DNA from: Halorussus lipolyticus
Lineage (GTDB): Archaea > Halobacteriota > Halobacteria > Halobacteriales > Haladaptataceae
Direction: 5' to 3'
DNA: 64,000 bases
NCBI RefSeq assembly: GCF_029338375.1
Contig: NZ_CP119804.1
Location: 2,872,955-2,936,954 of the forward strand
A program made the position numbers and the translations under genes. The notes under the pieces are model-generated. The model saw only the letters and a list, made by a program, of their open reading frames with translations. It was not told the DNA's origin and made no database searches. Position 1 is the stretch's first letter, and each line of letters begins with the position of its first letter. This document shows positions 9,477 through 17,896 of the stretch, piece after piece.

Positions 9477-9491
9477 TGTAACAGCGTTACA
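9477..9491. promoter_or_regulatory. Perfect 6+3+6 palindrome in an intergenic region
   Basis: TGTAAC, three bases, then GTTACA forms a perfect dyad just upstream of the tandem hairpins. The size fits a homodimeric repressor site (MarR, ArsR or TrmB-like), but the regulator is unknown. Confidence 0.35.
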
Positions 9492-9497
9492 TTGGAA

Positions 9498-9635
9498 TGG
9501 ACAACGAGAGTGTTTGCTGGGTTGTCCAAGGGTGAGTACCATATAACATAACCCAACCGGAAACAGTCGCCTTACCACCGACTGTCCGACGAATGAACGA
9601 CCGATTTACCACCGGTCGTGATGACGGTTGGCGTC
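9498..9635. ncRNA. Tandem hairpins with a shared loop: candidate structured RNA (strand unresolved)
   Basis: Three or four stem-loops follow each other in 138 bases. Hairpin 1 pairs TGGACAAC (9498-9505) with GTTGTCCA (9521-9528). Hairpin 2 pairs ACAGTCG (9563-9569) with CGACTGT (9579-9585) and has a nine-base loop ending TTACCAC. Hairpin 3 pairs ACGACCG (9597-9603) with CGGTCGT (9613-9619), again with a nine-base loop ending TTACCAC. A weaker GACG/CGTC hairpin lies at 9623-9635. The stems of 2 and 3 differ in sequence while the loop is kept, which is what selection on a protein- or RNA-binding loop would leave. Read on the minus strand, the loops are GTGGTAA. It matches no RNA family I know. 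Confidence 0.4.
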
Positions 9636-9761
9636 CATCCTTTTGAACTCGCCAAACCGGGAGACGTAGATTTCTAGACAGAAATGGACTTTCTCACTCA
9701 CGTACAGAAAAATTACACAGTTTGAGAGTTGTGCCGCTCACGAGAGCGGTGCCGCCACGCC

Positions 9762-9965
9762 CTACTTCGCTTTCGCGTCTTTCGAGCGGTCGGCTTGTCT
9801 CGAACGGGTGTGCGCTACCACGAAGCCGAGTACCAAGCTCGACCCGCAGATGGTCACGCCAGCAACGGCAACCCAACGGTTACCGTTCTGAAGACCCGTC
9901 CTTATCAACTCTGCTCCGACGATGACTCCCATACCAAGGGAGCCGGATTGAAGATTGGCGTCCAT
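9762..9965 (-). CDS. Small membrane protein of unknown function
   Basis: A 67-residue protein beginning MDANLQSGSLGMGVIVGAEL, with two hydrophobic stretches (GMGVIVGAELIRTG and WVAVAGVTICGSSLVLGFVVAH) and a basic, disordered tail rich in Arg, Ser and Lys. The charge pattern suggests a small inner-membrane protein with a cytosolic C-terminus. The frame continues upstream but with unlikely residues, so the ATG at 9965 is preferred. It stands alone in a gene-poor stretch next to the tandem hairpins. I do not recognise the family. Confidence 0.55.
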   Translation of the reverse strand: MDANLQSGSLGMGVIVGAELIRTGLQNGNRWVAVAGVTICGSSLVLGFVVAHTRSRQADRSKDAKAK

Positions 9966-10280
9966 TGTCCTTCTCGAAAACACGAGGGTTACCAAGCCCC
10001 GTGCGCCTCCGTTGTTAGGAGACTCGCGCCAGCAGGACATCGATAGGCGACTCTCTCGTCGGATAGCTACGCCGAGAGACCTTCTCCTAAACGCTATCAG
10101 TTCGTTTTCATTCACGAGATTAAAATAGTCCGTCAGGACGCGAGGACAGTCCCCACACCTTTAGAGATTTTATCACAATAAGTGCAGAAACGTTAATTAT
10201 TGTGGCGAGAATACATATGTCTTCTTTAGCCGTTTTACTACTATTATTACAATTAGAGGAGATGATTTCGTGTGGAGAGA
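9966..10280. other. Intergenic region, no gene seen
   Basis: About 315 bases, AT-rich towards the right. It holds one notable dyad, CACAATAA (10174-10181) with TTATTGTG (10197-10204), just downstream of the minus-strand DUF389 gene, which could be a 3' end structure. No convincing reading frame is present. Confidence 0.5.
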
Positions 10281-11588
10281 CTATTCCTTACCCTCTCTTG
10301 TTCTATCACTTGCTGTCGAGTTCGCAACTTGGTAGTCTACGAAATGAACCCGGACCGACGGGTTCTGGGCCGTCGCGGCGTCGATTCGATTTTGAAGCCG
10401 GGTCGCCAGATTCGGATACTCACGGCTCGAAGTCCGACTGATGGTGACGGTGACGGTTTCGGACTCGAACCGACTGCCGGTGAATCCGTACTGGGTGTTG
10501 GTCCCGACGTAGGTCAGATTCGCGTACTCCGAGTTGTCGAGGACCGAGCTGACCTCCTGATTGACGGTCTGCTGATACGTGACCTGCTGGTAGGTGGCGA
10601 ATCCCGCCCATCCGACGACGAGGAGGACGGCGATTGCGAACACCGCGAGACTGGCGGCCTCTCGGCGGTCCTCGAACGCCCAGAGTTTCCGGTCGAACCC
10701 GTCGGGTCGGTAGCCCAGATACCAGAGCGTGACGAACGCCGAGACGTTGATGGAGACGACCGAGATGAGCAACAGGACCAGCGACCCGATTGCGATGACG
10801 GGGAACCCCCAAATCGTGGCGATGCCGGTGGTCGCGGCGGCCGGAATCAGCGCCGCGGCAATCATGACGCCGATGAGCGAGGTCGGTCCCTTGGTCGTCA
10901 CGCCGAACGCCGAGGCGCTCCCCGCGGCCAGTCCGACCGCGACGGTGAGTAGACTCGGCGCGACGCGAGAGCTAATCTGGGCGAGTGCGGTAATCTGCAA
11001 CTGCGGGACGAACGAGAACGATTTGAGCAGGTAGCCGAACGCGATAGAACTCACGACTGCGACCGCCAGACCGATGGCCTGCAACTGGATGCTGTCGTAC
11101 AGCATCTCCCGGTCGCCCGTCACCGCACCGACGCTCGCGGTGAGGACCGGTCCGACCATCGGCGCGATGACCATCGACCCGACAACGACCGCGGCCGAAT
11201 CCACCAGCAGTCCGGCGGTGGCGATGATGGCGCTGAGGAAAATCATCCAGACGAACGAGAACCGGTCGCGGGCCATGTCGCGGGTCTTCGACCGGAGTTC
11301 CTTCCGGGTCAGCGGGTCGAAGTCGTCGGCGTATCGGTTCTCCAGCGTCTCCATCGTCGGCGTCGAAGCCGTCTCGGCGTTGCCCATGACGGTGTAGTTT
11401 TCCTCCTCGACGCCCGCTTCCCGGAGCGCGTTCATCACGTCGCCCACGCCGTCGCTCGGAACCGGGAACTCTAACAGCACGTCGTCCTCGCTGTCTTCGA
11501 GGACCACGTACTCGATATCTCGCTCGACCAGCGCGCGGACGACCGGCCCGCGTCGCTCGTCGGCGACGAGGAGATGGACTAAGCGCAC
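10281..11588 (-). CDS. DUF389 (TIGR00341) family membrane protein
   Basis: Membrane protein of 435 residues. The N-terminal ~90 residues form a soluble regulatory-looking domain (MRLVHLLVADERRGPVVRALVERDIEYVVLEDSE). It is followed by the DUF389 core with about seven helices, including FVWMIFLSAIIATAGLLVDSAAVVVGSMVIAPMVGPVL and the glycine/alanine-rich LIGVMIAAALIPAAATTGIA. The start is GTG at 11588. The family function is not known; small-molecule transport has been proposed. A paralogue with the same domain order lies at 12454, with a SIMPL lipoprotein between the two. Confidence 0.9.
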   Translation of the reverse strand: MRLVHLLVADERRGPVVRALVERDIEYVVLEDSEDDVLLEFPVPSDGVGDVMNALREAGVEEENYTVMGNAETASTPTMETLENRYADDFDPLTRKELRSKTRDMARDRFSFVWMIFLSAIIATAGLLVDSAAVVVGSMVIAPMVGPVLTASVGAVTGDREMLYDSIQLQAIGLAVAVVSSIAFGYLLKSFSFVPQLQITALAQISSRVAPSLLTVAVGLAAGSASAFGVTTKGPTSLIGVMIAAALIPAAATTGIATIWGFPVIAIGSLVLLLISVVSINVSAFVTLWYLGYRPDGFDRKLWAFEDRREAASLAVFAIAVLLVVGWAGFATYQQVTYQQTVNQEVSSVLDNSEYANLTYVGTNTQYGFTGSRFESETVTVTISRTSSREYPNLATRLQNRIDAATAQNPSVRVHFVDYQVANSTASDRTREGKE

Positions 11589-11662
11589 GTGTCATCCACG
11601 GTATTGCGATGGAAAAGGGTTCAGGCCCGGTTCGGGGCGCGAACGGGAGTGTTCTGCGAGTT

Positions 11663-12436
11663 CTACCCCGTCGCGTTGTACGTCACCTGAACCTGCGCGG
11701 TGACGGTGACGGGACCCGACTCGATGCTGGTCCCGGCCTGCCCCGCGGCGTCGGCAGTCAGCGCCTCGGCTCTGACGGGGCTGAAACTCACGTCGCCGGT
11801 CGAGGCGGTGTGGACGCCCACGACGGTCAGATTCGCGCTCTCGGCGATGACTTCGGCGTCGCCTCTGGCGTTCTCCATCGCGTCCCGGAGGGCGTCGGCC
11901 CGGACCTCGCGTCTGCGCTCGTCCGACAGCGTGAGTTCGACGTTATCGACTTGATTGGCTCCATTCGACACTGCCACGTCGATGATAGCTCCCGCCCGAC
12001 TCGCGTTCGACAGCGTTATCTCGAAAGCGTGAACGCCCTGAAACCCGACGGGCCTTCGGTCGCCGTCCACCTCGCGGTACTCTTGATCGATGGCGTACCG
12101 AACCGTCCGAATCTGGTCGTCGGCGATGCCCGCGCTCCGGAGGGCCTCGCGCATCTGGCTGGCGTTCCGGGCGAGTTGCTCGCGGACCGCGTTGGCGTCG
12201 TCTCCGCGGGCGAGGACCGCGACCCGGAGGACTGCTTGGTCGGGTTCGGCCTCGGCCCGCCCGGACGCCGAGACGCTGATGGTCTTGCCGCCCCGGTCCG
12301 ACTGCTCGCCGGGTTGTTCAGTCGCTGTACCTTGTGCTTTCGCGCTCGCGTCGGTGGCCGCTGGGAAACTGCCGGCGCAACCGGCCGTGACCAACAGGAG
12401 CGCAACCCCCACTACTGCGAGTAGTCCCCTCGACAT
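11663..12436 (-). CDS. SIMPL (DUF541) domain lipoprotein
   Basis: Exported lipoprotein of 257 residues with an N-terminal hydrophobic segment and lipobox LLVTAGC. The mature part has the SIMPL fold: ISVSASGRAEAEPDQAVLRVAVLARGDDANAVREQLARNASQMREALRSAGIADDQIRTVRYAIDQEYR, then NGANQVDNVELTLSDERRREVRADALRDAMENARGDAEVIAES. These proteins are cell-surface or periplasm-like and are linked with oxidative stress in bacteria; the molecular role is unclear. It lies between two DUF389 genes on the same strand. Confidence 0.88.
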   Translation of the reverse strand: MSRGLLAVVGVALLLVTAGCAGSFPAATDASAKAQGTATEQPGEQSDRGGKTISVSASGRAEAEPDQAVLRVAVLARGDDANAVREQLARNASQMREALRSAGIADDQIRTVRYAIDQEYREVDGDRRPVGFQGVHAFEITLSNASRAGAIIDVAVSNGANQVDNVELTLSDERRREVRADALRDAMENARGDAEVIAESANLTVVGVHTASTGDVSFSPVRAEALTADAAGQAGTSIESGPVTVTAQVQVTYNATG

Positions 12437-12453
12437 CAAACACGGCTACGACG

Positions 12454-13821
12454 CTATCCGACAAAAAGTTCTGCATGACTGAAATCCCGGTTTGAGTTAC
12501 TGGTCGCCGGGGCGGTCCGCGAGTCGATGCTCTCGTACTCGACGTACCTGACCTGCACGGTGACCGAGTGGTCGGCGTTCCGGCGGATGCGTCTGGTCAC
12601 CCGGTCGGCGAGGTCCGGGTACTCCTCGCCGGGCGGGCGTCCGACGGTGACGACGACCGTCTGGGACTGGTCGAACGGGAGACCGCCTGCCTGCTCGAAG
12701 GTCATATCGAACAGTTTGGCGTTCTCGTAGGGGGTTCCCTGCTGGCCGACGAGTTCCGTAACTTGGTCGTGGGCCTCGTTCTGGAACTGGGCGTTCTGGA
12801 TGGTGGTGAAGGTCACGCCGCCGAGGAACACCGAGAGGACAGCGATGGAGACCACGAGGACCGCGGCGCGCTTGAACAGCGCCGACCGAGTTTTGCTGAG
12901 GTGGAACCAGTTTTTCGGCCCGTAGTCGAGATACCAGAGGACGACCAGTCCCGCGAGGTTGATGGAGAGGATGTTGACCAACACGAGGACCAGCGAACTC
13001 ACCGCCGCGATTGGCTGTTGCCACGCGATTGCGATGCCGACCGCCGCGGCGGGCGGGACGAGCGCCGCCGCAATCATGACGCCCACGATAGCGACCGAGA
13101 CGCCCGAGGCGAGGCTCAACACCCCCGCCGCACCCGCCCCGAGTGCGACCGCCAGCGAGAGGAAGTCGGGGGTCAGTCTCCCGCTGACCTGCGAGATGGT
13201 CAGGATGTCGGTCCCCGGCGGCACGAGGAAGCCGTACCGTACCCCGATGGAGAACAGGGTGGCCGAGGCGATAGCCGCGAACCCGCCGATGAACTGGTAT
13301 TTGACTCCTCTGCGGAACAGTTGGGCGTCGCCGAGGACGGTGCCGACGCTCGCCCCCATCGCCGGGCCGATGAGCGGCGCGATGACCATCGACCCGACCA
13401 CGACCGCCGGGGAGTCCAGTAACATCCCGGCGGTGGCGACCACCGAACTGATGATGGTCATCGCCACGAAGGTCGGGAACTCGGGGGTCATCTCGCGGGC
13501 CTCGGTCCGTATCTCCTCGCGGGCGATGGTCTCTGTCTCGCCGTTCTCCTCGGCGAATCGCTTCTCTAGCTCCTCGTACTGGCGGGAGGTGTCGGTCTCC
13601 GCGTCGATGATGACCGCGTGTGGGTCCTCGCCGAGGCCGGCGTTCTCCAACTTGTCGAGAATCGGCTGGACCGCCGCGGTCGGCAAGGGAAAGTACGCGA
13701 TAGCGGTGTACTCACGACCGCTGGTCTCGTCGGTCAGCATGTAATCGACGCCCTCCTCGTCGAGGACGTTCGAGACCAACTCCCGCTTTCCCGCCGGAAT
13801 CGAAACCTGCACGAGCCGCAT
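12454..13821 (-). CDS. DUF389 (TIGR00341) family membrane protein, second copy
   Basis: Paralogue of the gene at 10281 with 455 residues. The N-terminal soluble part begins MRLVQVSIPAGKRELVSNVLDEEGVDYMLTDE. The membrane core carries FVAMTIISSVVATAGMLLDSPAVVVGSMVIAPLIGPAMGASVG and AIVGVMIAAALVPPAAAVGIAIAW, almost the same motifs as the first copy. The ATG at 13821 was chosen because it gives the same MRLV start as the paralogue; an ATG at 13839 would add six residues. The SIMPL gene follows after 17 bases, so the two are probably co-transcribed. Confidence 0.9.
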   Translation of the reverse strand: MRLVQVSIPAGKRELVSNVLDEEGVDYMLTDETSGREYTAIAYFPLPTAAVQPILDKLENAGLGEDPHAVIIDAETDTSRQYEELEKRFAEENGETETIAREEIRTEAREMTPEFPTFVAMTIISSVVATAGMLLDSPAVVVGSMVIAPLIGPAMGASVGTVLGDAQLFRRGVKYQFIGGFAAIASATLFSIGVRYGFLVPPGTDILTISQVSGRLTPDFLSLAVALGAGAAGVLSLASGVSVAIVGVMIAAALVPPAAAVGIAIAWQQPIAAVSSLVLVLVNILSINLAGLVVLWYLDYGPKNWFHLSKTRSALFKRAAVLVVSIAVLSVFLGGVTFTTIQNAQFQNEAHDQVTELVGQQGTPYENAKLFDMTFEQAGGLPFDQSQTVVVTVGRPPGEEYPDLADRVTRRIRRNADHSVTVQVRYVEYESIDSRTAPATSNSNRDFSHAELFVG

Positions 13822-13956
13822 ATGGATTGCAGAAGGCACGGAAGCGGTAAATAAGCCGCGGCATGGGGACGAACACGGCGGAGCGAACTCCTCGGGGGTC
13901 TGGGGCCGATTTCACAGAACCGCACCCGTTAAACCCCGTCGCGGGCTACTACGGGT

Positions 13957-14577
13957 ATGTTCGAGAGTCGCCCGGACCGCGACGCCGAGGTCATCTTCGT
14001 CGGCCGGTCGAACGTCGGCAAGTCCACGCTGATGCGCGAGATTACGGGTCACACCTTCGACACCGGAGGGAAACCCGGCGTCACGCGCTCGCCCAACCAC
14101 TACGACTGGACCAGCGAGGACTTCGTGCTGTCGGACCTGCCGGGGTTCGGCTTCATGTCCGGCGTGCCCGAGGAGCAACGCGAACAAATCAAGACCGACA
14201 TCGTGCGCTACATCGAGGAGAACGCCGACAAGATTCTGGTCGGAGTACTCGTGGTGGACGGCAAGAGCGCGGTGGACATCATCGACCGCCACTCGGGCGA
14301 GGACGAGGTGCCCTACGACGTGGAGATGTTCTACTTCCTCCGGGACGTGGGCATTCCAACCGTCGTCGCGGTCAACAAGATGGACAAGGTGGACGACGAG
14401 GACGAGCGTCTGGACGAGTTGGCCGACCGGTTGGGCCTGCACCCGCCGTGGAAGCAGTGGCAGGACACGATTGCGCCGATTAGCGCCAAGCGCGGGAACA
14501 TCGATGCGCTGAACGAGGCCGTGAAGGACCACCTGCATGAGGCCAAGCGGGACGACCTGTTCAAGTTCTTCTCCTAG
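13957..14577 (+). CDS. engB: GTP-binding protein EngB
   Basis: EngB/YihA-family GTPase, 206 residues, probably needed for ribosome assembly. Motifs are G1 [14 protein letters not shown] near residue 16, G2 [13 protein letters not shown]3 [13 protein letters not shown]4 NKMDKV and G5 ISAKRG. The C-terminus ends in the typical helical [16 protein letters not shown]. It is the second ribosome-associated GTPase of the window, after the NOG1-like gene. Confidence 0.93.
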   Translation: MFESRPDRDAEVIFVGRSNVGKSTLMREITGHTFDTGGKPGVTRSPNHYDWTSEDFVLSDLPGFGFMSGVPEEQREQIKTDIVRYIEENADKILVGVLVVDGKSAVDIIDRHSGEDEVPYDVEMFYFLRDVGIPTVVAVNKMDKVDDEDERLDELADRLGLHPPWKQWQDTIAPISAKRGNIDALNEAVKDHLHEAKRDDLFKFFS

Positions 14578-14686
14578 GCGTCTGTTCTGTTTTCGGAATC
14601 GGGTTTGATTTTGAGAATTGAGACGGTCGTTCTAGGTCTCGACGCCTTGTCGGAGGCTACAGAAGTGACGAAGCGGCCGGGACGAA

Positions 14687-14891
14687 GTCGAGGTAGAAAG
14701 CTCACGACCGGTCGCTACACTTCGAGAGAAGTCGAAGAAGCGACGGAACAACCGCGATGAAGCCGAGGTAGAAAGCCCACGGCCGGTCGCGGTCGCTGTG
14801 CAGGATATTCGCGGCTCTCAGCACCGCCCGCCGCGAATAGGGCCTGCACAGACGACTGAAGTGAACGCGACCGGCCGTGCCCTTTCATCCG
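14687..14891. repeat. Long imperfect palindromic intergenic element
   Basis: Nested inverted repeats. Outer arms 14771-14791 and 14866-14886 (GAAAGCCCACGGCCGGTCGC and its near complement) enclose inner arms CTGTGCAGG (14796-14804) and CCTGCACAG (14843-14851), and then ATTCGCGG/CCGCGAAT. The left arm also occurs as a direct partial copy at 14687-14719 (GTAGAAAGCTCACGACCGG). The structure resembles a MITE or REP-type palindrome; no reading frame is convincing. Confidence 0.6.
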
Positions 14892-14904
14892 ACCACCGCT
14901 CCGC

Positions 14905-15030
14905 ACCGCAACCGCGGGCCACACCCTCCCCAACCGATTGCGTTGCTCGGTCTCCGCTTCGCTCCGACCTGCGCTACTCATCCCTCGCACGACGATGGCG
15001 CGGCACGAGGCCGCGCCAGCGCGCGCCGTT
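14905..15030 (+). repeat. Dispersed intergenic repeat, copy A
   Basis: GC-rich stretch carrying CCGCACCGCAACC, then CCTCCCCAACCGATTGCGTT, then CGCTACTCATCCCTCGC. The same blocks in the same order are found in reverse orientation at 39318-39470, and a diverged copy lies at 23368-23485. All copies are in non-coding DNA. Nothing codes for a transposase, so this is a passive or structural repeat family. Confidence 0.6.
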
Positions 15031-15152
15031 CATGGAATTAATATTATTTCCTAAAGACAACAAAAGTTATTTCTAAAACAATTATATCTATCTCCATTAC
15101 TCCCCAAATTCTGGCCCCAAGCCCGAACACCCTCCCGCTCGTAGTCCCTACG

Positions 15153-16256
15153 ATGGCTCAGACTCCGGCCTACGAGGTCGTCGTCGTCGGTGGCGGACCC
15201 GCGGGACGCACCACGGCGCTCTACGCGACCCGTCTCGGCCACCGGACCGCGCTGGTCAACCGCGAGGGCGGGCGCTACGAGTCGGTCTCGTTCGTTCACA
15301 ACCTCATCGGCGTCTCCGAGGAGACCTCGGGACGCGACGTGACCGACCTCGCAATCGACCAGTTGGAGGAGTACGGCGCGGACTACTATCAGGACGACGT
15401 GCGCGCCGTCGAGGCGGTCGAGCGCGAGGCCGACGCCCCGGAGTTCGAGAACGAGAGCGAGGACACCCGGTTTCGCGTCGAGGGCGAGAACGTCGCCCTC
15501 CAGTCCGACCGCGTGGTGTTCGCCACCGGGTTCACCGACACGCCGCCGAACGTCCGGGGTCTCCGGCAGTTCACCGGCCGGGGCCTCCACTACTGTCTCC
15601 ACTGCGACGCCTACACCCTCGGCGACGACCCCGTGTTCGTCCTCGGCCACGACGACCACGCCGGCCGGATGGCGATGATGCTCTTGAACTTCACCGACGA
15701 GGTGGACCTCCTGCTGAACGACGAGGACCCGGCGTGGAGCGACGACGTGGCCGAGCAGGTCGAATCCCATCCGGTCTCGGTCGTCCCGGACCGCGTGGAC
15801 CATGCTTTCGCCGACGAGGACCCAGACCACGGCGGCGAGGCCGACGACTGGCTCGGCGGCTTGGAGTTCGCCGACGGCCACACCAGAGAGTACGGCGGCG
15901 GGTTCGCGGTCTATGGCAAGGAGTTCAACACCGAACTCGCCGCCGAACTGGGGTGCGACCTCCGTGACGACGGTGCCATCGCGGTGGACGACGACCGCGA
16001 GACCAGCGTCGATGGGGCCTACGCGGTCGGCGACGTGACTCACGGCCAGAACCAGACGCCCATCGCCATCGGCGACGGTGCCTACGCCGGGATTGCGCTC
16101 CACAAGGACCTCCGGACTTTCCCGGTCGCCCCCGACGAGTTGGACCGCCTCGCCGACCTCGGCGTGCCCGCGATGCCCGACAACCTCCGGGCGAGGATGT
16201 GGCGCGTCCAAGACGCCGACGACCACGCCGGCATGACGCCGCCCGACCGCGGATGA
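15153..16256 (+). CDS. Thioredoxin-reductase-like NAD(P)/FAD oxidoreductase
   Basis: Two-dinucleotide-binding flavoprotein of 367 residues. It has an N-terminal FAD site (VVVVGGGPAGRTTALYATRLGH), a central block HYCLHCDAYTLGDDPVFVLGHDDHAG and a C-terminal FAD motif (VDGAYAVGDVTHGQNQTPIAIGDGAYAG). The CLHC at about residue 150 sits where thioredoxin reductases have their redox CxxC, though the context differs from the classic CATCD. The partner thioredoxin is not nearby. It is probably a redox enzyme of the TrxR/ferredoxin-NADP reductase group. Confidence 0.85.
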   Translation: MAQTPAYEVVVVGGGPAGRTTALYATRLGHRTALVNREGGRYESVSFVHNLIGVSEETSGRDVTDLAIDQLEEYGADYYQDDVRAVEAVEREADAPEFENESEDTRFRVEGENVALQSDRVVFATGFTDTPPNVRGLRQFTGRGLHYCLHCDAYTLGDDPVFVLGHDDHAGRMAMMLLNFTDEVDLLLNDEDPAWSDDVAEQVESHPVSVVPDRVDHAFADEDPDHGGEADDWLGGLEFADGHTREYGGGFAVYGKEFNTELAAELGCDLRDDGAIAVDDDRETSVDGAYAVGDVTHGQNQTPIAIGDGAYAGIALHKDLRTFPVAPDELDRLADLGVPAMPDNLRARMWRVQDADDHAGMTPPDRG

Positions 16257-16262
16257 CCCGGC

Positions 16263-16300
16263 CCTATCCGACGCGCGCAGTTCTGCGCGCGTCGGATAGG
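16263..16300. terminator. Perfect 18-base-pair hairpin between convergent genes
   Basis: CCTATCCGACGCGCGCAG (16263-16280) and its exact complement (16283-16300) are separated by two bases. A second stem of eight pairs follows (16309-16316 with 16337-16344). Lying between two convergent genes, it could end transcription in both directions. The core GCAGTTCTGCGC recurs, slightly altered, in the inverted repeat at 22519-22552. Confidence 0.55.
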
Positions 16301-16373
16301 TCGCGTCAGCGACTGCGAGGCGCGAGAGCTTTCGAGGCAGTCGCGTTAGTTTCGGCTCTCTAGATACGACTCC

Positions 16374-17660
<1,287 letters not shown>

Positions 17661-17666
17661 TTTAAC
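17661..17666 (+). promoter_or_regulatory. TATA-like box of the lanthipeptide precursor
   Basis: TTTAAC lies 27-32 bases before the precursor ATG, the distance expected if transcription begins at or next to the start codon, as in many leaderless haloarchaeal messages. There is no Shine-Dalgarno before the ATG, which supports the leaderless reading. A second AT box (AATATAAAG) at about 17679-17687 is closer to the ATG and would place the start inside the gene. Confidence 0.5.
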
Positions 17667-17692
17667 ATACACTCTAATAATATAAAGTACGC

Positions 17693-17857
17693 ATGTCGGT
17701 TGCACTACCATCCAGCTCGGAAGTCGAATCGAACAAGGACGACTACGACGCCGAATTCGACGGCGACGCGACGGTCGCTCGACGCGACGGGAGCGACGAC
17801 CCGGACTCGTCGGGCCTCTGTGTCGACCGGGAAACGTCCTGCATCTACACCTACTGA
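17693..17857 (+). CDS. Class II lanthipeptide precursor peptide
   Basis: A 54-residue peptide beginning MSVALPSSSEVESNKDDYDA and ending GLCVDRETSCIYTY. The N-terminal two thirds are acidic and leader-like, with no cysteine. The only two cysteines (C43, C50) are in the last 12 residues with Ser/Thr before each (S39, S40; T48, S49), as needed for thioether rings such as S40-C43 and T48 or S49-C50. There is no canonical double-Gly site; SSG at 39-41 or the RR at 30-31 are possible cleavage sites. It lies 39 bases before lanM on the same strand, with a small hairpin between them. The precursor role is inferred from position and composition. Confidence 0.8.
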   Translation: MSVALPSSSEVESNKDDYDAEFDGDATVARRDGSDDPDSSGLCVDRETSCIYTY

Positions 17858-17861
17858 GTAA

Positions 17862-17876
17862 GCCGCCGTGTGCGGC
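17862..17876 (+). terminator. Hairpin between precursor and synthetase genes
   Basis: GCCGC and GCGGC pair around a five-base loop, immediately after the precursor stop. A weak hairpin here is common in lanthipeptide operons, where it lets the precursor be made in excess over the enzyme. The stem is short, so the role is tentative. Confidence 0.35.
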
Positions 17877-17896
17877 CACGCCGTATATTTTGAATA

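Noticed and set aside
9498..9536. Micro-ORF MDNESVCWVVQG
   Set aside because: It has no Shine-Dalgarno and falls inside hairpin 1, so the structure explains the sequence better.
9618..9624. C box (GTGATGA) of a possible C/D guide RNA
   Set aside because: No CTGA D box or C'/D' pair lies at a suitable distance, and the nearby hairpins do not fit a C/D RNA.
10140..10165. RNase P RNA-like GAGGACAGTCCCC
   Set aside because: The conserved core is GAGGAAAGTCC. The flanks are AT-rich and there is no second conserved region or room for a 350-base RNA.
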